Positions 52,761 through 61,742 of a stretch of DNA of 64,000 bases are shown here, one piece after another; within the stretch, counting starts at the first letter, position 1, and each line of letters opens with the position of its first letter. The position numbers were made by a program, and so were the translations under genes. Under the pieces are notes generated by a model, which did no database searches, was not told the origin of the DNA, and saw only the letters and a list, made by a program, of their open reading frames with translations. The DNA is taken from NCBI GenBank assembly GCA_018396635.1, contig JAGTQE010000003.1, positions 54,852 to 118,851 of the forward strand, given 5' to 3'. The DNA is from Candidatus Bathyarchaeota archaeon. Its GTDB lineage: Archaea; Thermoproteota; Bathyarchaeia; Bathyarchaeales; DTEX01.

Positions 52761-55067
52761 TTGAAGATCATGGCTAAAGTCTCAATTCCATTGATGGCTC
52801 TATTGTTACTCCTACTGTTTTCACCGCTAGTAGGTGTTAGCTTAGCTCAGGAGGAGAAGATAGTTTTTAGGAGGCCTTGGGGTTACAATCCCCCACCAGT
52901 TGGGCATTGGAATTACTTTGCTAGCGGATGCCTGCCCACATGGTTGGTTTACGAACCTTTAACACACTACTTCCCAGCAAACGGCTCATATTTGCCTCAC
53001 TTAGCTGAGAACTGGACCTATGAAGACTATATGGTATTCACCTTAAAGCTTAGGAAAGGTGTTAAGTGGCACGATGGTTCAGAGTTTAACGCTACAGACA
53101 TATGGGCAACATGGCATTGCATCTACCTACTTAAGGACAGAGCATGGTACTATCTGAAGAATATAACGATTGTTGATAGCCACACATTAGTCTTCTACAT
53201 GAAGGAGAAGAACGACTACTGCCCATTCTATATTCTATGGCACTGGGTAGCCTTACCACGCATGATATACGGGGACATAGCCAGAAGAGTTTATGAGTTG
53301 ATTAAGCAGGGCTACGATATATTTGCAGACGAAAAGCCATTCGTTGACCTCAGGACAGAGATGCTAAACCTTAGGCCTGAAAAACCCATCGGGACAGGGC
53401 CATTTAAACTTAAGTCTGTGTCTGAGACTGAGATTGTTCTAGAGAAGTTTGAGGAATATTGGAGGGGAGTTCCAGACATAGATGAAGTTCACTTAGTTAG
53501 AGTGACGGCTACCGACGTCCTCTGGGCAATGCTATCTGAGGGGTTATTTGACTATCATTGGGCCATTCCAACGAAGGAGCAGCATGACCTCATGGTGGGC
53601 AAACCATACTGGAAGATAATAGGGGTGCCGAGACCAGTTGGGATAACCTTATACTTCAATAATAGGCCAACCCGCCCAGATGGCTCACCAAACCCACTCT
53701 ACTATAAGGAGGTTAGGCAAGCTATAGCCTATGGGATAAATAGGACTGAGGTAGCTTATGTTCAGTATCCGGCAGGCGCAACCCCAGCAAAATATAATGT
53801 TGGCTTCAACCCCGCTGGACTATACGCTGTCCTAAATCAGTCCTTTATCGACACTTGGCTTAAAGACTTTACATACGACTATAATCCAGCGAAAGCTGAG
53901 GAGCTGCTGAGAAAAATAGGTTGTACAAAGGGTCCTGATGGCATCTATAGGATGCCGGATGGAACAAAGCTAGAGTTTACAATGAAGGCTGCGGGATACA
54001 TTTCAATAGAGGCCATGGAGGCTATAGCAGCCCAGCTATCAAAAATTGGGATTAAAGTAACGCCTATATGGATGGATTCCGCCGTCTTCTTCTCACCTGA
54101 AGGAGACTTCTATCAGGGTCGATATGATATTGGCGTTGGGGTTTACGGCGGAGCCGCATTCAGCTTCGATGAATACTATCACAAATACTTGCATTTATAT
54201 CCTGGACATGGGATGAACAAGATTCAACGCGTCCCATGGAGGGCTGAGCCGGTAAATGTTACAGAGCTTATCCTTTATGCGCAAACATATCCAGCAAAGT
54301 GCACTTTAGAGGAACGCAACGAGATCTACGCTATACTCTCCTACATAACGTGCAGCGAGGTGCCTGTGTTCACATTGTACTCGCCGACGGCGTACATGTA
54401 CCTTAATGTGCACACGTTTGGAGGATGGCCTGATCCGAACGACATATATTGGCTCGGCTTAGGCAGCTATGAGGCTCACGGCTCATCATATCTATTCAGA
54501 TGGCTCATGATAAAGCCAAACTTCGACCTAACAATATCCGTTAGCCCAGAGGGTGGAGGAACAACCTCGCCAGCTCCGGGAACAACTAGACAAACAAAGG
54601 GAACTAAAGTTACGGTTACGGCTACGCCGGCAAGCGGCTTCGCCTTCAAGGAGTGGAGGCTTGATGGGGTTTCTGCCGGAACAAGCCCAACGATAACAGT
54701 CACTATTGACAAGAAAACGAGTCTTGAGGCAGTATTTGTACCAATGTTCGGCTTAACAATTAAAGTGACTCCCAGTGAGGGTGGCTCAACTTCACCAGCT
54801 CCAGGAACATACAGCTATGTGATGGGAGATAAGGTTACTGTGACAGCCTCGCCAGCCTTCGGATACACGTTTAAAGAATGGAGGCTTGATGGGGTTTCTG
54901 CCGGAACAAGCCCAACGATAACAGTCACTATAGATGCTACTCACACGCTTGAGGCTGTGTTTGAAAGGATACCGTACGAGCTATATATTGGAGTGCCGGT
55001 AGCAATAGTTGTAATAGCGCTGGCAGCTTTCTTCCTATTACGTAGGAGGAGAAGAGTAAAAGCGTAG
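52761..55067 (+). CDS. ABC substrate-binding protein (family 5) with C-terminal repeats and membrane anchor
   Basis: A 768-residue Opp/Dpp-type solute-binding protein. N-terminal signal (about 6-30), family 5 binding domain (about 32-590; RKGVKWHDGSEFNATDIWATW and PIGTGPFKL are hallmark motifs), then two B-repeat-like domains of about 70 residues (EGGGTTSPAPGT..., EGGSTSPAPGT...), and a C-terminal transmembrane helix with RRRRR. The repeats likely serve as a stalk. GGAGG eight bases upstream supports TTG 52761; a TTG at 52746 and an ATG at 52770 are alternatives. Many aromatic residues in the binding domain would suit sugar ligands (inference). Confidence 0.9.
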   Translation: MKIMAKVSIPLMALLLLLLFSPLVGVSLAQEEKIVFRRPWGYNPPPVGHWNYFASGCLPTWLVYEPLTHYFPANGSYLPHLAENWTYEDYMVFTLKLRKGVKWHDGSEFNATDIWATWHCIYLLKDRAWYYLKNITIVDSHTLVFYMKEKNDYCPFYILWHWVALPRMIYGDIARRVYELIKQGYDIFADEKPFVDLRTEMLNLRPEKPIGTGPFKLKSVSETEIVLEKFEEYWRGVPDIDEVHLVRVTATDVLWAMLSEGLFDYHWAIPTKEQHDLMVGKPYWKIIGVPRPVGITLYFNNRPTRPDGSPNPLYYKEVRQAIAYGINRTEVAYVQYPAGATPAKYNVGFNPAGLYAVLNQSFIDTWLKDFTYDYNPAKAEELLRKIGCTKGPDGIYRMPDGTKLEFTMKAAGYISIEAMEAIAAQLSKIGIKVTPIWMDSAVFFSPEGDFYQGRYDIGVGVYGGAAFSFDEYYHKYLHLYPGHGMNKIQRVPWRAEPVNVTELILYAQTYPAKCTLEERNEIYAILSYITCSEVPVFTLYSPTAYMYLNVHTFGGWPDPNDIYWLGLGSYEAHGSSYLFRWLMIKPNFDLTISVSPEGGGTTSPAPGTTRQTKGTKVTVTATPASGFAFKEWRLDGVSAGTSPTITVTIDKKTSLEAVFVPMFGLTIKVTPSEGGSTSPAPGTYSYVMGDKVTVTASPAFGYTFKEWRLDGVSAGTSPTITVTIDATHTLEAVFERIPYELYIGVPVAIVVIALAAFFLLRRRRRVKA
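54654..54706 (+). repeat. 53-base identical direct repeat, copy 1
   Basis: Lies in the first B-repeat domain of the binding protein and is base-for-base identical to the copy at 54879-54931. The surrounding repeat sequence has diverged, so the identity suggests recent duplication or gene conversion. Confidence 0.85.
54879..54931 (+). repeat. 53-base identical direct repeat, copy 2
   Basis: Second copy, in the following B-repeat domain, 225 bases downstream of the first. Both encode the segment ending GVSAGTSPTITVTI. Confidence 0.85.
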
Positions 55068-55086
55068 AGAAGGGGAGAGAAGAAGG

Positions 55087-56088
55087 GTGCGCTGGGTCAT
55101 TAGAAGGCTGATTACTGCGGCGATAACGATCTTTGCATCCATAACCATTGTTTTTTTCCTTATACGTGTGATGCCGGGCAACCCAATTGACGTGATGGTT
55201 GCCCAACTAATTATGCAGGGATTAGATCCCGAGGAAGCTTATCGGAGAGTATTGGCCATAGTTCCATTCGTTCCCACAGACCCGCTTTGGAAACAGTATA
55301 TAGATTATATGAGGGGGGTCTTATCCGGAGACTTAGGTAGATCGATTCTCTATGCCGCGCCTGTAACCCAGATACTAATATATGGCATACCATGGACAGT
55401 CTTCCTAATTTCAATATCGCTTATAATAAGCTTCTCCCTTGGAATAGTCCTCGGAATGTACATAGCCTATAAAAGGGGTGGAATATTAGACAGATTCTTC
55501 TCAGTCTTCAGCTCGGTTACCCGCGCAATACCGCCCTACGTTATAGCGGTCCTCGTAATAATCATCCTTGGGGTTCAACTAAAGCTGTTCTGGGATCCAT
55601 ACAGAGGCCCAATAATAGGACCATATGATCCTCGCCTGAAACCAGGCTTTACTCTAGAATTCATATCAAGCGTATTTTATTATGCAACCCTACCAATATT
55701 ATCATATGTCCTTACAACATTTGGAATATGGGTTCTGCAGATGAAGAGTAGCACAGTCAGCGTTCTAGGAGAATATTATATTATGGCTGCTGAGGCCAGA
55801 GGGCTTCCAGAAAGGAGAATAGTTATATCCTATGTCGGGCGAAACGCCATCCTACCACTATTCACGAGCCTAGCTATAGCTATAGGCCACATATTCAGCG
55901 GTTCGGTCTTCATAGAGACGGTCTTTTCATATCCAGGCATAGGGCGATATATATCAGCAAGCATTGGGGGAAGAGACTACATGGTGATTTCCGGATGCTT
56001 CCTAATAATAACAATAGCAGTCGTCTTATCAAACTTAATTGCAGATCTACTTTACAGCAAACTAGACCCGAGAATAAGGTTTAGGTGA
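55087..56088 (+). CDS. Opp/Dpp-type ABC transporter permease, DppB-like
   Basis: A 333-residue membrane protein with six helices. The N-terminal FFLIRVMPGNPIDVM and the coupling helix region AAEARGLPERRIVISYVGRNAILP are typical of DppB-type permeases. GTG start at 55087 with GAAGG near it. It follows the binding protein by 19 bases and overlaps the next permease by four bases. Confidence 0.93.
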   Translation: MRWVIRRLITAAITIFASITIVFFLIRVMPGNPIDVMVAQLIMQGLDPEEAYRRVLAIVPFVPTDPLWKQYIDYMRGVLSGDLGRSILYAAPVTQILIYGIPWTVFLISISLIISFSLGIVLGMYIAYKRGGILDRFFSVFSSVTRAIPPYVIAVLVIIILGVQLKLFWDPYRGPIIGPYDPRLKPGFTLEFISSVFYYATLPILSYVLTTFGIWVLQMKSSTVSVLGEYYIMAAEARGLPERRIVISYVGRNAILPLFTSLAIAIGHIFSGSVFIETVFSYPGIGRYISASIGGRDYMVISGCFLIITIAVVLSNLIADLLYSKLDPRIRFR

Positions 56089-56993
56089 TCAGGATGATCA
56101 ACGTTTCAAAATATAAAAGATTGCTGTCCTCCACAATTACAAACATAAAATTCTTCTTTAAGGTTCTAAGGAGAAATAGGGTTTCATTTGCAGGTTTCCT
56201 AATAGTTTTAGCCTTCATTATAATGGCCGCGATCGGCCCAGAGATAGTTCAATATGAGAGGGGTGTTGATATCAGAAAGAGGTTTCTCCCGCCATCCTGG
56301 GAGCACCCGCTTGGAACAGATTACGCCGGCAGAGACACCTTTGCGCAGATAGTTCACGGCTCAAGAGAAGTCCTTATAGTAGCCTTCCTAACAGCAGCCT
56401 TCACAACAACGGTCGCGTTCGTCATCGGTATAGCATCAGGCTTCATAGGCGGTAAAGTCGACGTAGTGATGATGACATTTGCAGATATATTCCTAACGAT
56501 ACCCAGCTTCCCACTACTATTAATAATAGTGACGAGCTTACGGAAGATACTCAGCCCAATAGAGATGGCCGCAATTCTAAGCATAGTTGGCTGGCCAGCC
56601 CTAGCCAGAGCCATAAGATCCCAAGTACTCTCCATTAAGGAGAGGGAGTTTATAGAGAGCGCCGTATGTTTAGGCTTGAGTAAGACGCATATACTCTTCG
56701 GCGAGATACTTCCAAACCTACTTCCATACATATTTATGAACCTTATTTTATCCGTAATCGGAGCCATATACTCGCAGGTAGGATTATACTTCATCGGAGC
56801 CCTGCCATTCAACGCGACCAATTGGGGAGTGATGATACAAGCGGCATTAAACCAGGGCGCCCTGGTCAATCCACGCGTCTGGTGGTACTTACTTTCACCA
56901 TTAGCATGCATAATTCTCATACAAACAGGCTTCATACTATTCATGCATGCACTCGAAGAAATCTTCAACCCAAGGCTAAGAACAGAAGCCTAA
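56085..56993 (+). CDS. Opp/Dpp-type ABC transporter permease, DppC-like
   Basis: A 302-residue permease with six helices. The N-terminal leader segment before the first helix, HPLGTDYAGRDTFAQIVHGSREVL, and the coupling loop ESAVCLGLSKTHILFGEILPN are DppC marks. GTG overlaps the preceding stop; an ATG nine bases on is the alternative. This is the last gene of the transporter operon; a short A/T-rich gap with TTTTTTAGTTTTC near 57030 follows. Confidence 0.93.
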   Translation: MIRMINVSKYKRLLSSTITNIKFFFKVLRRNRVSFAGFLIVLAFIIMAAIGPEIVQYERGVDIRKRFLPPSWEHPLGTDYAGRDTFAQIVHGSREVLIVAFLTAAFTTTVAFVIGIASGFIGGKVDVVMMTFADIFLTIPSFPLLLIIVTSLRKILSPIEMAAILSIVGWPALARAIRSQVLSIKEREFIESAVCLGLSKTHILFGEILPNLLPYIFMNLILSVIGAIYSQVGLYFIGALPFNATNWGVMIQAALNQGALVNPRVWWYLLSPLACIILIQTGFILFMHALEEIFNPRLRTEA

Positions 56994-57163
56994 AAGAATA
57001 GCCAGCTAAATATAAACTAAACTTCAAACTCTTTTTTAGTTTTCAACCCTTTTTCAGGGATGAGCGTAAGCAAGCGAGAACATAGAGTTTAATCTCCACT
57101 CTTCTACTTGGCTTCCAAAAGATTTTTCCCGATGGCCTGAAGAATAAAGGCTAAGTAAAGTCT

Positions 57164-59275
57164 TTAATAGGGGCATACTCCGGTAGGGCATTCGCCAGCA
57201 TACTCGCCTGGCGCCTGAACATATGGTGTTGTGCTTATGCCCGTACTGGATGTCTGAAGACCTCCAACAACAAGCACCTGCTCAGATCTACTGCCATAAC
57301 GATATACGGTAATCCCCTTGCATTTAAGCTTCCAAGCCATCATGAAGATTCTCCTAACATCTTCTATAGTCGCCTCGTGGGGTAAATTAACTGTTTTAGA
57401 GACAGCGTTATCCGTGTATTTCTGGAATGCTGCCTGCATGCGTACATGCCACTCAGGCGCTATCTCTAGGGCGGTCACAAACAGCCTTCTAATATCTGAT
57501 GGAACCTCACTTAACCCCTGAACTGAGCCAGTCTTAGCTATCTTTGAAATTAAATCAGTGCTGTAAAAGCCTCTTTCTTTCGCTATCTGCTCAAATACTG
57601 GGTTAATCTCAAGGAGCTGTGTTCCCATAACATTTCTGACAAATGCGACTGCGAAGAGAGGCTCTATTCCGCTAGATGTTCCAGCGATTATACTTATCGT
57701 TCCAGTTGGAGCTATCGATGTAACAGTCGCATTTCTCATAGCCTTGTAGCCCATCTTCTCCCAAATGCTTCCAGGAAAGTTTGGGAAAGAGCCCCTCTCT
57801 TCACCCAGCTCAACAGACTTCTTTCTAGCCTCCTCAGATATGAATGCCATAACCTTCTCAGCCATGGCGATGCCCTCCTCAGAGTCGTAGGGTATGCCAA
57901 GCTTTATCAGCATTTCAGCCCATCCCATAACTCCCAAACCTATTTTTCTATTAGCCTTAGTAGCATTCTCAATCTGTGGTATAGGATATTTATTGGCGTC
58001 TATAACGTTGTCCAGAAAGTGAACAGCTATCCTGACAGTTCGCCTAAGCTTATCCCAATCAATCTCACCATCCCTAACCATCCTAGACAAATTTATCGAT
58101 CCAAGATTACAGCTTTCATAAGGTAGAAGAGGAACCTCACCGCATGGATTTGTACTTTCAATTATACCGACATGAGGCGTTGGGTTCCTCCTATTAATCT
58201 CATCAAGAAATATTAGGCCCGGATCCCCCGTCTTCCAAGCAGCCGTAGCTATTAAGTCGAAGACAGCTCTGGCTTTCAGCCGCCTAACCACGGCACCATT
58301 CCTAGGATTAATTAGGCTATAGTATTTGTCGTTCTCAACAGCCTCCATAAACTCGTCCGTAACGCCAACAGATATGTTAAAGTTTGTTAGCACCCCCTCC
58401 TTCTCCTTAGCCGTAATAAACTCGATTATGTCTGGATGGTCAACCCGCAGTATACCCATATTGGCGCCTCTACGCCTACCACCCTGCTTAATGACCTCAG
58501 TGGCAACATCGAATATCTTCATGAATGAAACCGGCCCGCTTGCAACGCCCATAGTAGATCTGACGACATCACCACGTGGCCTAAGCCTAGAGAATGAGAA
58601 GCCCGTACCCCCACCAGACTTATGTATAAGCGCCATATACTTTAATGCATCAAAAATCTCCTCAATGGAGTCTCCAACGGGCAGAACGAAGCATGCAGAA
58701 AGCTGCCCAATATCGGTCCCAGCATTCATAAGCGTTGGAGAGTTTGGCAGAAACTCTAGGTTAGCCATAACCCTATAAAACTCCTCTTCAGTAGTCTCTG
58801 TGTTTGCGCTACTGTCATAGAGGGCGTCAACCCTTGCTATAGCTCTAGCAACTCTCCTAAACATTTGTGATGGTGTCTCTAAAACCCTCCCAGTCTCATC
58901 TTTAAGGAGGTATCTGCGCTCTAAGACGGTTATGGCGTTCAGAGATAGCTTAAGGTCGTCGGAGACTCCGAGGAGCTTTTTCTTCTCTCTTATCTCTGTC
59001 CGCTGATGCCTGTAAAGTATATATGCCTTAGCAATAGCATCATAACCATTCTTTATTAGAACCTGCTCAACAACGTCCTGAACATCCTCAACGCTCGGTA
59101 TCTTATCTTTAAACCTTTCCTCAAGTATAGATACTACCTGCGCTGAGAGCCTAGCGGCTAAGTCTCCATCCTCGCCCTTAACAGCCTGAATGGCCTTATG
59201 GATGGCGCTGGTGATCTTGTTTGGATCAAACTCAACTATTCTTCCATCTCTCTTACGAATTAGAGAAATTGGCAT
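57164..59275 (-). CDS. nrdJ: Class II (adenosylcobalamin-dependent) ribonucleotide reductase
   Basis: Reduces ribonucleotides to deoxyribonucleotides without oxygen-dependent cofactors. The 703-residue protein begins with an ATP-cone (1-90), then the barrel: C195 and C389 as redox pair ([19 protein letters not shown]), C378 as thiyl radical site and E380 ([10 protein letters not shown]), and [20 protein letters not shown]. The C-terminal CPTGVC (C696, C701) shuttles electrons. No glycyl radical motif and no separate beta subunit are seen, which points to the cobalamin class. No intein. Single gene. Confidence 0.93.
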   Translation of the reverse strand: MPISLIRKRDGRIVEFDPNKITSAIHKAIQAVKGEDGDLAARLSAQVVSILEERFKDKIPSVEDVQDVVEQVLIKNGYDAIAKAYILYRHQRTEIREKKKLLGVSDDLKLSLNAITVLERRYLLKDETGRVLETPSQMFRRVARAIARVDALYDSSANTETTEEEFYRVMANLEFLPNSPTLMNAGTDIGQLSACFVLPVGDSIEEIFDALKYMALIHKSGGGTGFSFSRLRPRGDVVRSTMGVASGPVSFMKIFDVATEVIKQGGRRRGANMGILRVDHPDIIEFITAKEKEGVLTNFNISVGVTDEFMEAVENDKYYSLINPRNGAVVRRLKARAVFDLIATAAWKTGDPGLIFLDEINRRNPTPHVGIIESTNPCGEVPLLPYESCNLGSINLSRMVRDGEIDWDKLRRTVRIAVHFLDNVIDANKYPIPQIENATKANRKIGLGVMGWAEMLIKLGIPYDSEEGIAMAEKVMAFISEEARKKSVELGEERGSFPNFPGSIWEKMGYKAMRNATVTSIAPTGTISIIAGTSSGIEPLFAVAFVRNVMGTQLLEINPVFEQIAKERGFYSTDLISKIAKTGSVQGLSEVPSDIRRLFVTALEIAPEWHVRMQAAFQKYTDNAVSKTVNLPHEATIEDVRRIFMMAWKLKCKGITVYRYGSRSEQVLVVGGLQTSSTGISTTPYVQAPGEYAGECPTGVCPY

Positions 59276-59363
59276 CTCTACAATCGCCCCAAAATAATAT
59301 TGCCGAGGTAACTTTAATATGTTATGGAAGTAAGCGGTATCCTACTTCCTTCGAAAAGATTTA

Positions 59364-60218
59364 TCATTTTTGAGGGGTTATGCCATGCGGATCTTTGATT
59401 TTCTCCTTAAGGTAATTGAACGCTAATGCCAGCTCTTCGGGCGCCAGCTCTCTAACCCTCCTATCATGGAATGGCATTGCGTCAGCTAAATGGATAGCAG
59501 TCTCATCTTTCAAAGAGTAAATGCTGCTGAGGAAGAGTGCGGCGGCGTTCCTCAGCTTTTTATTCTTCTGCGTAAAAACGGCACGTATAAAACTGAAGAA
59601 CTCTTCTTCGCTATCCACGTGGAAAGGGGTCTTTCTGGGCCTTAAACGCACAATTATTGAGTTAACCTTTGGAGGAGGCCAGAACAATTCCTTTGGAATT
59701 AAATCTAGCAGCTCAACATCTGTGTAATAGTAGACGGCCACGGTAAGCCTTCCATAATCTCCTGTTCCAGGCTGGGCTGCCATTCGCCTGCCGAACTCCT
59801 CTTGGAATAATAGGACAGCGCATTTAAAGTTTCTCTTCAGCAGCCAAAATAATAGTGGAGATGATATGGAGTATGGTGGGACGGAGACAACCTTATCAAA
59901 TGCGGGGATGGGGATCTTCAATATATTCCCACATAAAATTCTAACGTTCCCATAACTTCTCAAACGGTGGGTTAAAACCTTAACTAGCTTAGGATCAACC
60001 TCTACAGCTATAACTTGCCCAGCCACTTTAGCTAACCGCTCAGTTAGGAAGCCCAGCCCAGACCCGATCTCTAAGACAGTGTCATCGCCACAAACCGACG
60101 CATAGGTTATCATCCTATTTAAGACTCCCTCATCGATTAAAAAGTTCTGGCCAAGACTCCTTCTGGGGCGTATTCCATAAGCCCTTAAAATCCTTCTGGT
60201 TTCCTCAAGGAGTCCCAT
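59364..60218 (-). CDS. ksgA: 16S rRNA dimethyladenosine transferase
   Basis: Dimethylates two adjacent adenines near the 3' end of 16S rRNA in ribosome maturation. The 284-residue protein has RRSLGQNFLIDEGVL, SAM-binding VLEIGSGLGFLTERL near 48-62, VIAVEVDPKLV and the catalytic VPPYSISSPLLFWLL (NxPY variant). GGAGAT before ATG 60218 fits better than the 14-residue longer form. Last gene of the pus10-rpl21e-rpoF-DUF655-ksgA order, conserved in many archaea. Confidence 0.93.
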   Translation of the reverse strand: MGLLEETRRILRAYGIRPRRSLGQNFLIDEGVLNRMITYASVCGDDTVLEIGSGLGFLTERLAKVAGQVIAVEVDPKLVKVLTHRLRSYGNVRILCGNILKIPIPAFDKVVSVPPYSISSPLLFWLLKRNFKCAVLLFQEEFGRRMAAQPGTGDYGRLTVAVYYYTDVELLDLIPKELFWPPPKVNSIIVRLRPRKTPFHVDSEEEFFSFIRAVFTQKNKKLRNAAALFLSSIYSLKDETAIHLADAMPFHDRRVRELAPEELALAFNYLKEKIKDPHGITPQK

Positions 60219-60261
60219 TTTGCTAAATCTCCATAATGACGGGTTTAGGGGCGGTGACAAA

Positions 60262-60837
60262 TCACGGTCTAGTGAAAAGCCTGTATTTACAGTCGCTGGA
60301 GGAAAGCTCTTCTATGATCCTCTTAACTATTAGTTTAACCGGGTTCGGCACGCCCGTACGTCTTTGCAGATCCTGAAAGCTCTCAAATGGTTTCTTCCCC
60401 CGCTCCTCTATAATCTTCCACATATATTTTTTACCAATTCCAGGTATCAGCTCCAAAGAATGCATCCTAGGAGTTACTGGCTTAGATGTGTTAAAGAAGT
60501 TTACAAAGTATGCTTCCCTACTTGAAACTATCTTCTCTATGACGCCCTCAAGCTCCATCTTCGCATTAGCAGTCAACTCCTCATAGCTTACCCTGCCAAT
60601 TATATATAATATTTCTTCCCGAGAATTTCTCCCTATATAAATTCTATCAGCTGGCTTAAGCACAACCCCCTCCCTTACAACGGCTTCCAACAATGTAAAA
60701 TGTTCTTCACCAACTAGCTGTACAACAGCTCCGGCCCTACGCTTTAGCTTTAATCCGGGCCTACCGTACGGAAGATAATCAATTACATACGCATACTCCT
60801 CATAAACTTGTTGATGTGCTCTTTCCCTCCGCTCCAT
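60262..60837 (-). CDS. DUF655 family RNA-binding-like protein
   Basis: A 191-residue DUF655 protein: an N-terminal beta-barrel region (YAYVIDYLPYGRPGLKLKRRAGAVVQLVGEEHFTLLEAVV) and C-terminal helix-hairpin-helix (LELIPGIGKKYMWKIIEERGKKPFESFQDLQRRTG) that may bind nucleic acid. The family sits between rpoF and ksgA in many archaea, so a role in ribosome or RNA maturation is probable. An in-frame start at 60873 would add 12 residues. Confidence 0.9.
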   Translation of the reverse strand: MERRERAHQQVYEEYAYVIDYLPYGRPGLKLKRRAGAVVQLVGEEHFTLLEAVVREGVVLKPADRIYIGRNSREEILYIIGRVSYEELTANAKMELEGVIEKIVSSREAYFVNFFNTSKPVTPRMHSLELIPGIGKKYMWKIIEERGKKPFESFQDLQRRTGVPNPVKLIVKRIIEELSSSDCKYRLFTRP

Positions 60838-60971
60838 AATAACCACTTTCCCAAGCGATCCCTCAAAATACACTCCAAACTATGCATAAAAAACAGCGTT
60901 GTCATGTACTTGCTCTTACGGTAAATTTAGATGCAGGTATTACAGGTATAAGGGGTCTAGAGAAAATATTA

Positions 60972-60988
60972 ACCTCTAACTTAGAGGT
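60972..60988. promoter_or_regulatory. Short perfect palindrome upstream of DUF655
   Basis: ACCTCTA and TAGAGGT face each other around a three-base spacer in the 255-base gap between rpoF and DUF655. It could be an operator or a small terminator; nothing else is seen in that gap. Confidence 0.35.
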
Positions 60989-61092
60989 GAAAAAGCCCTT
61001 ATTATTCACTAGGCTCTCCACTTTATACCACCATGACTAAAATTTTCTCCAAAATTACTATTCAACTACGACAAGATAACCTTTTCTTGACG

Positions 61093-61449
61093 CTACTTCC
61101 CTCTATACTTATTCAAAATATCTAGGATTCTCTCAAGTCTCGAGGTTTCAATTATCTTTCTACTACCAGTTAGGAAAGCTCTTATCTCCTCGATACTTTT
61201 AGGCATAATATTTACTATCTGAACCGCCTCCTCTTCATCTAAGGTTCCCTCAGCTTTAAGCTCCTCAAGGAGTCTTCTAGCGTCTTCAGGCCTTAAATAG
61301 GACATTTTATTCGCGTAATCCAGAGACCTGCGCTGAAATTGATCCAAGTTCTCCTCGCCTAAAGCTTCAAGCATAGCTTTAACCTCGGGTATTGATATTG
61401 GCTGCATCCTTAAAATTCTTCTGGGCAATTCCCTCACCACCCATCTCAT
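61093..61449 (-). CDS. rpoF: RNA polymerase subunit F (Rpb4)
   Basis: Forms the stalk of archaeal RNA polymerase with subunit E. The 118-residue helical protein has the Rpb4 pattern: PISIPEVKAMLEALGEENLDQFQRRSLDYANKMSYLRPEDARRLLEEL and a C-terminal HRDC-like IVNIMPKSIEEIRAFLTGSRKII. It overlaps rpl21e by four bases, the usual arrangement. Confidence 0.93.
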   Translation of the reverse strand: MRWVVRELPRRILRMQPISIPEVKAMLEALGEENLDQFQRRSLDYANKMSYLRPEDARRLLEELKAEGTLDEEEAVQIVNIMPKSIEEIRAFLTGSRKIIETSRLERILDILNKYRGK

Positions 61450-61736
61450 GCGAACGGCCTAATATGTTCAGGTCTCACTATTACAGTTTTTACAGCGTCT
61501 CCTTGCGTTACGTTAATCTCATATGCCCTTCCTCTTTTGGCAACTATGACGCCAATTTTACCTTGATATCTGCGGTGCGGCATGCCTTTATGTACGCTTG
61601 GATCAATATCGATAATAACTTTGTCGCCGGGCTTATATTCATGGAGCAGTCTACTTAGACTGCTTTTCCCCCTCTCTCTGGGGCTCTTCCTCAATAATGC
61701 CCGGGTCTTTCTACGATAGCCATGAGATAATGGCAC
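61446..61736 (-). CDS. rpl21e: Large ribosomal subunit protein L21e
   Basis: A 96-residue basic protein with SHGYRRKTRALLRKSPRERGKSSLSRLLHEYKPGDKV and IDIDPSVHKGMPHRRYQGKIGVI, diagnostic of L21e. Its SH3-like barrel binds 23S rRNA. It starts six bases after the end of pus10 and overlaps rpoF. Confidence 0.96.
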   Translation of the reverse strand: MPLSHGYRRKTRALLRKSPRERGKSSLSRLLHEYKPGDKVIIDIDPSVHKGMPHRRYQGKIGVIVAKRGRAYEINVTQGDAVKTVIVRPEHIRPFA

Positions 61737-61742
61737 TTAACC

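Noticed and set aside
57164..59275. Possible intein or glycyl-radical type for the ribonucleotide reductase
   Set aside because: Length is normal for class II and there is no glycyl radical motif at the C-terminus.
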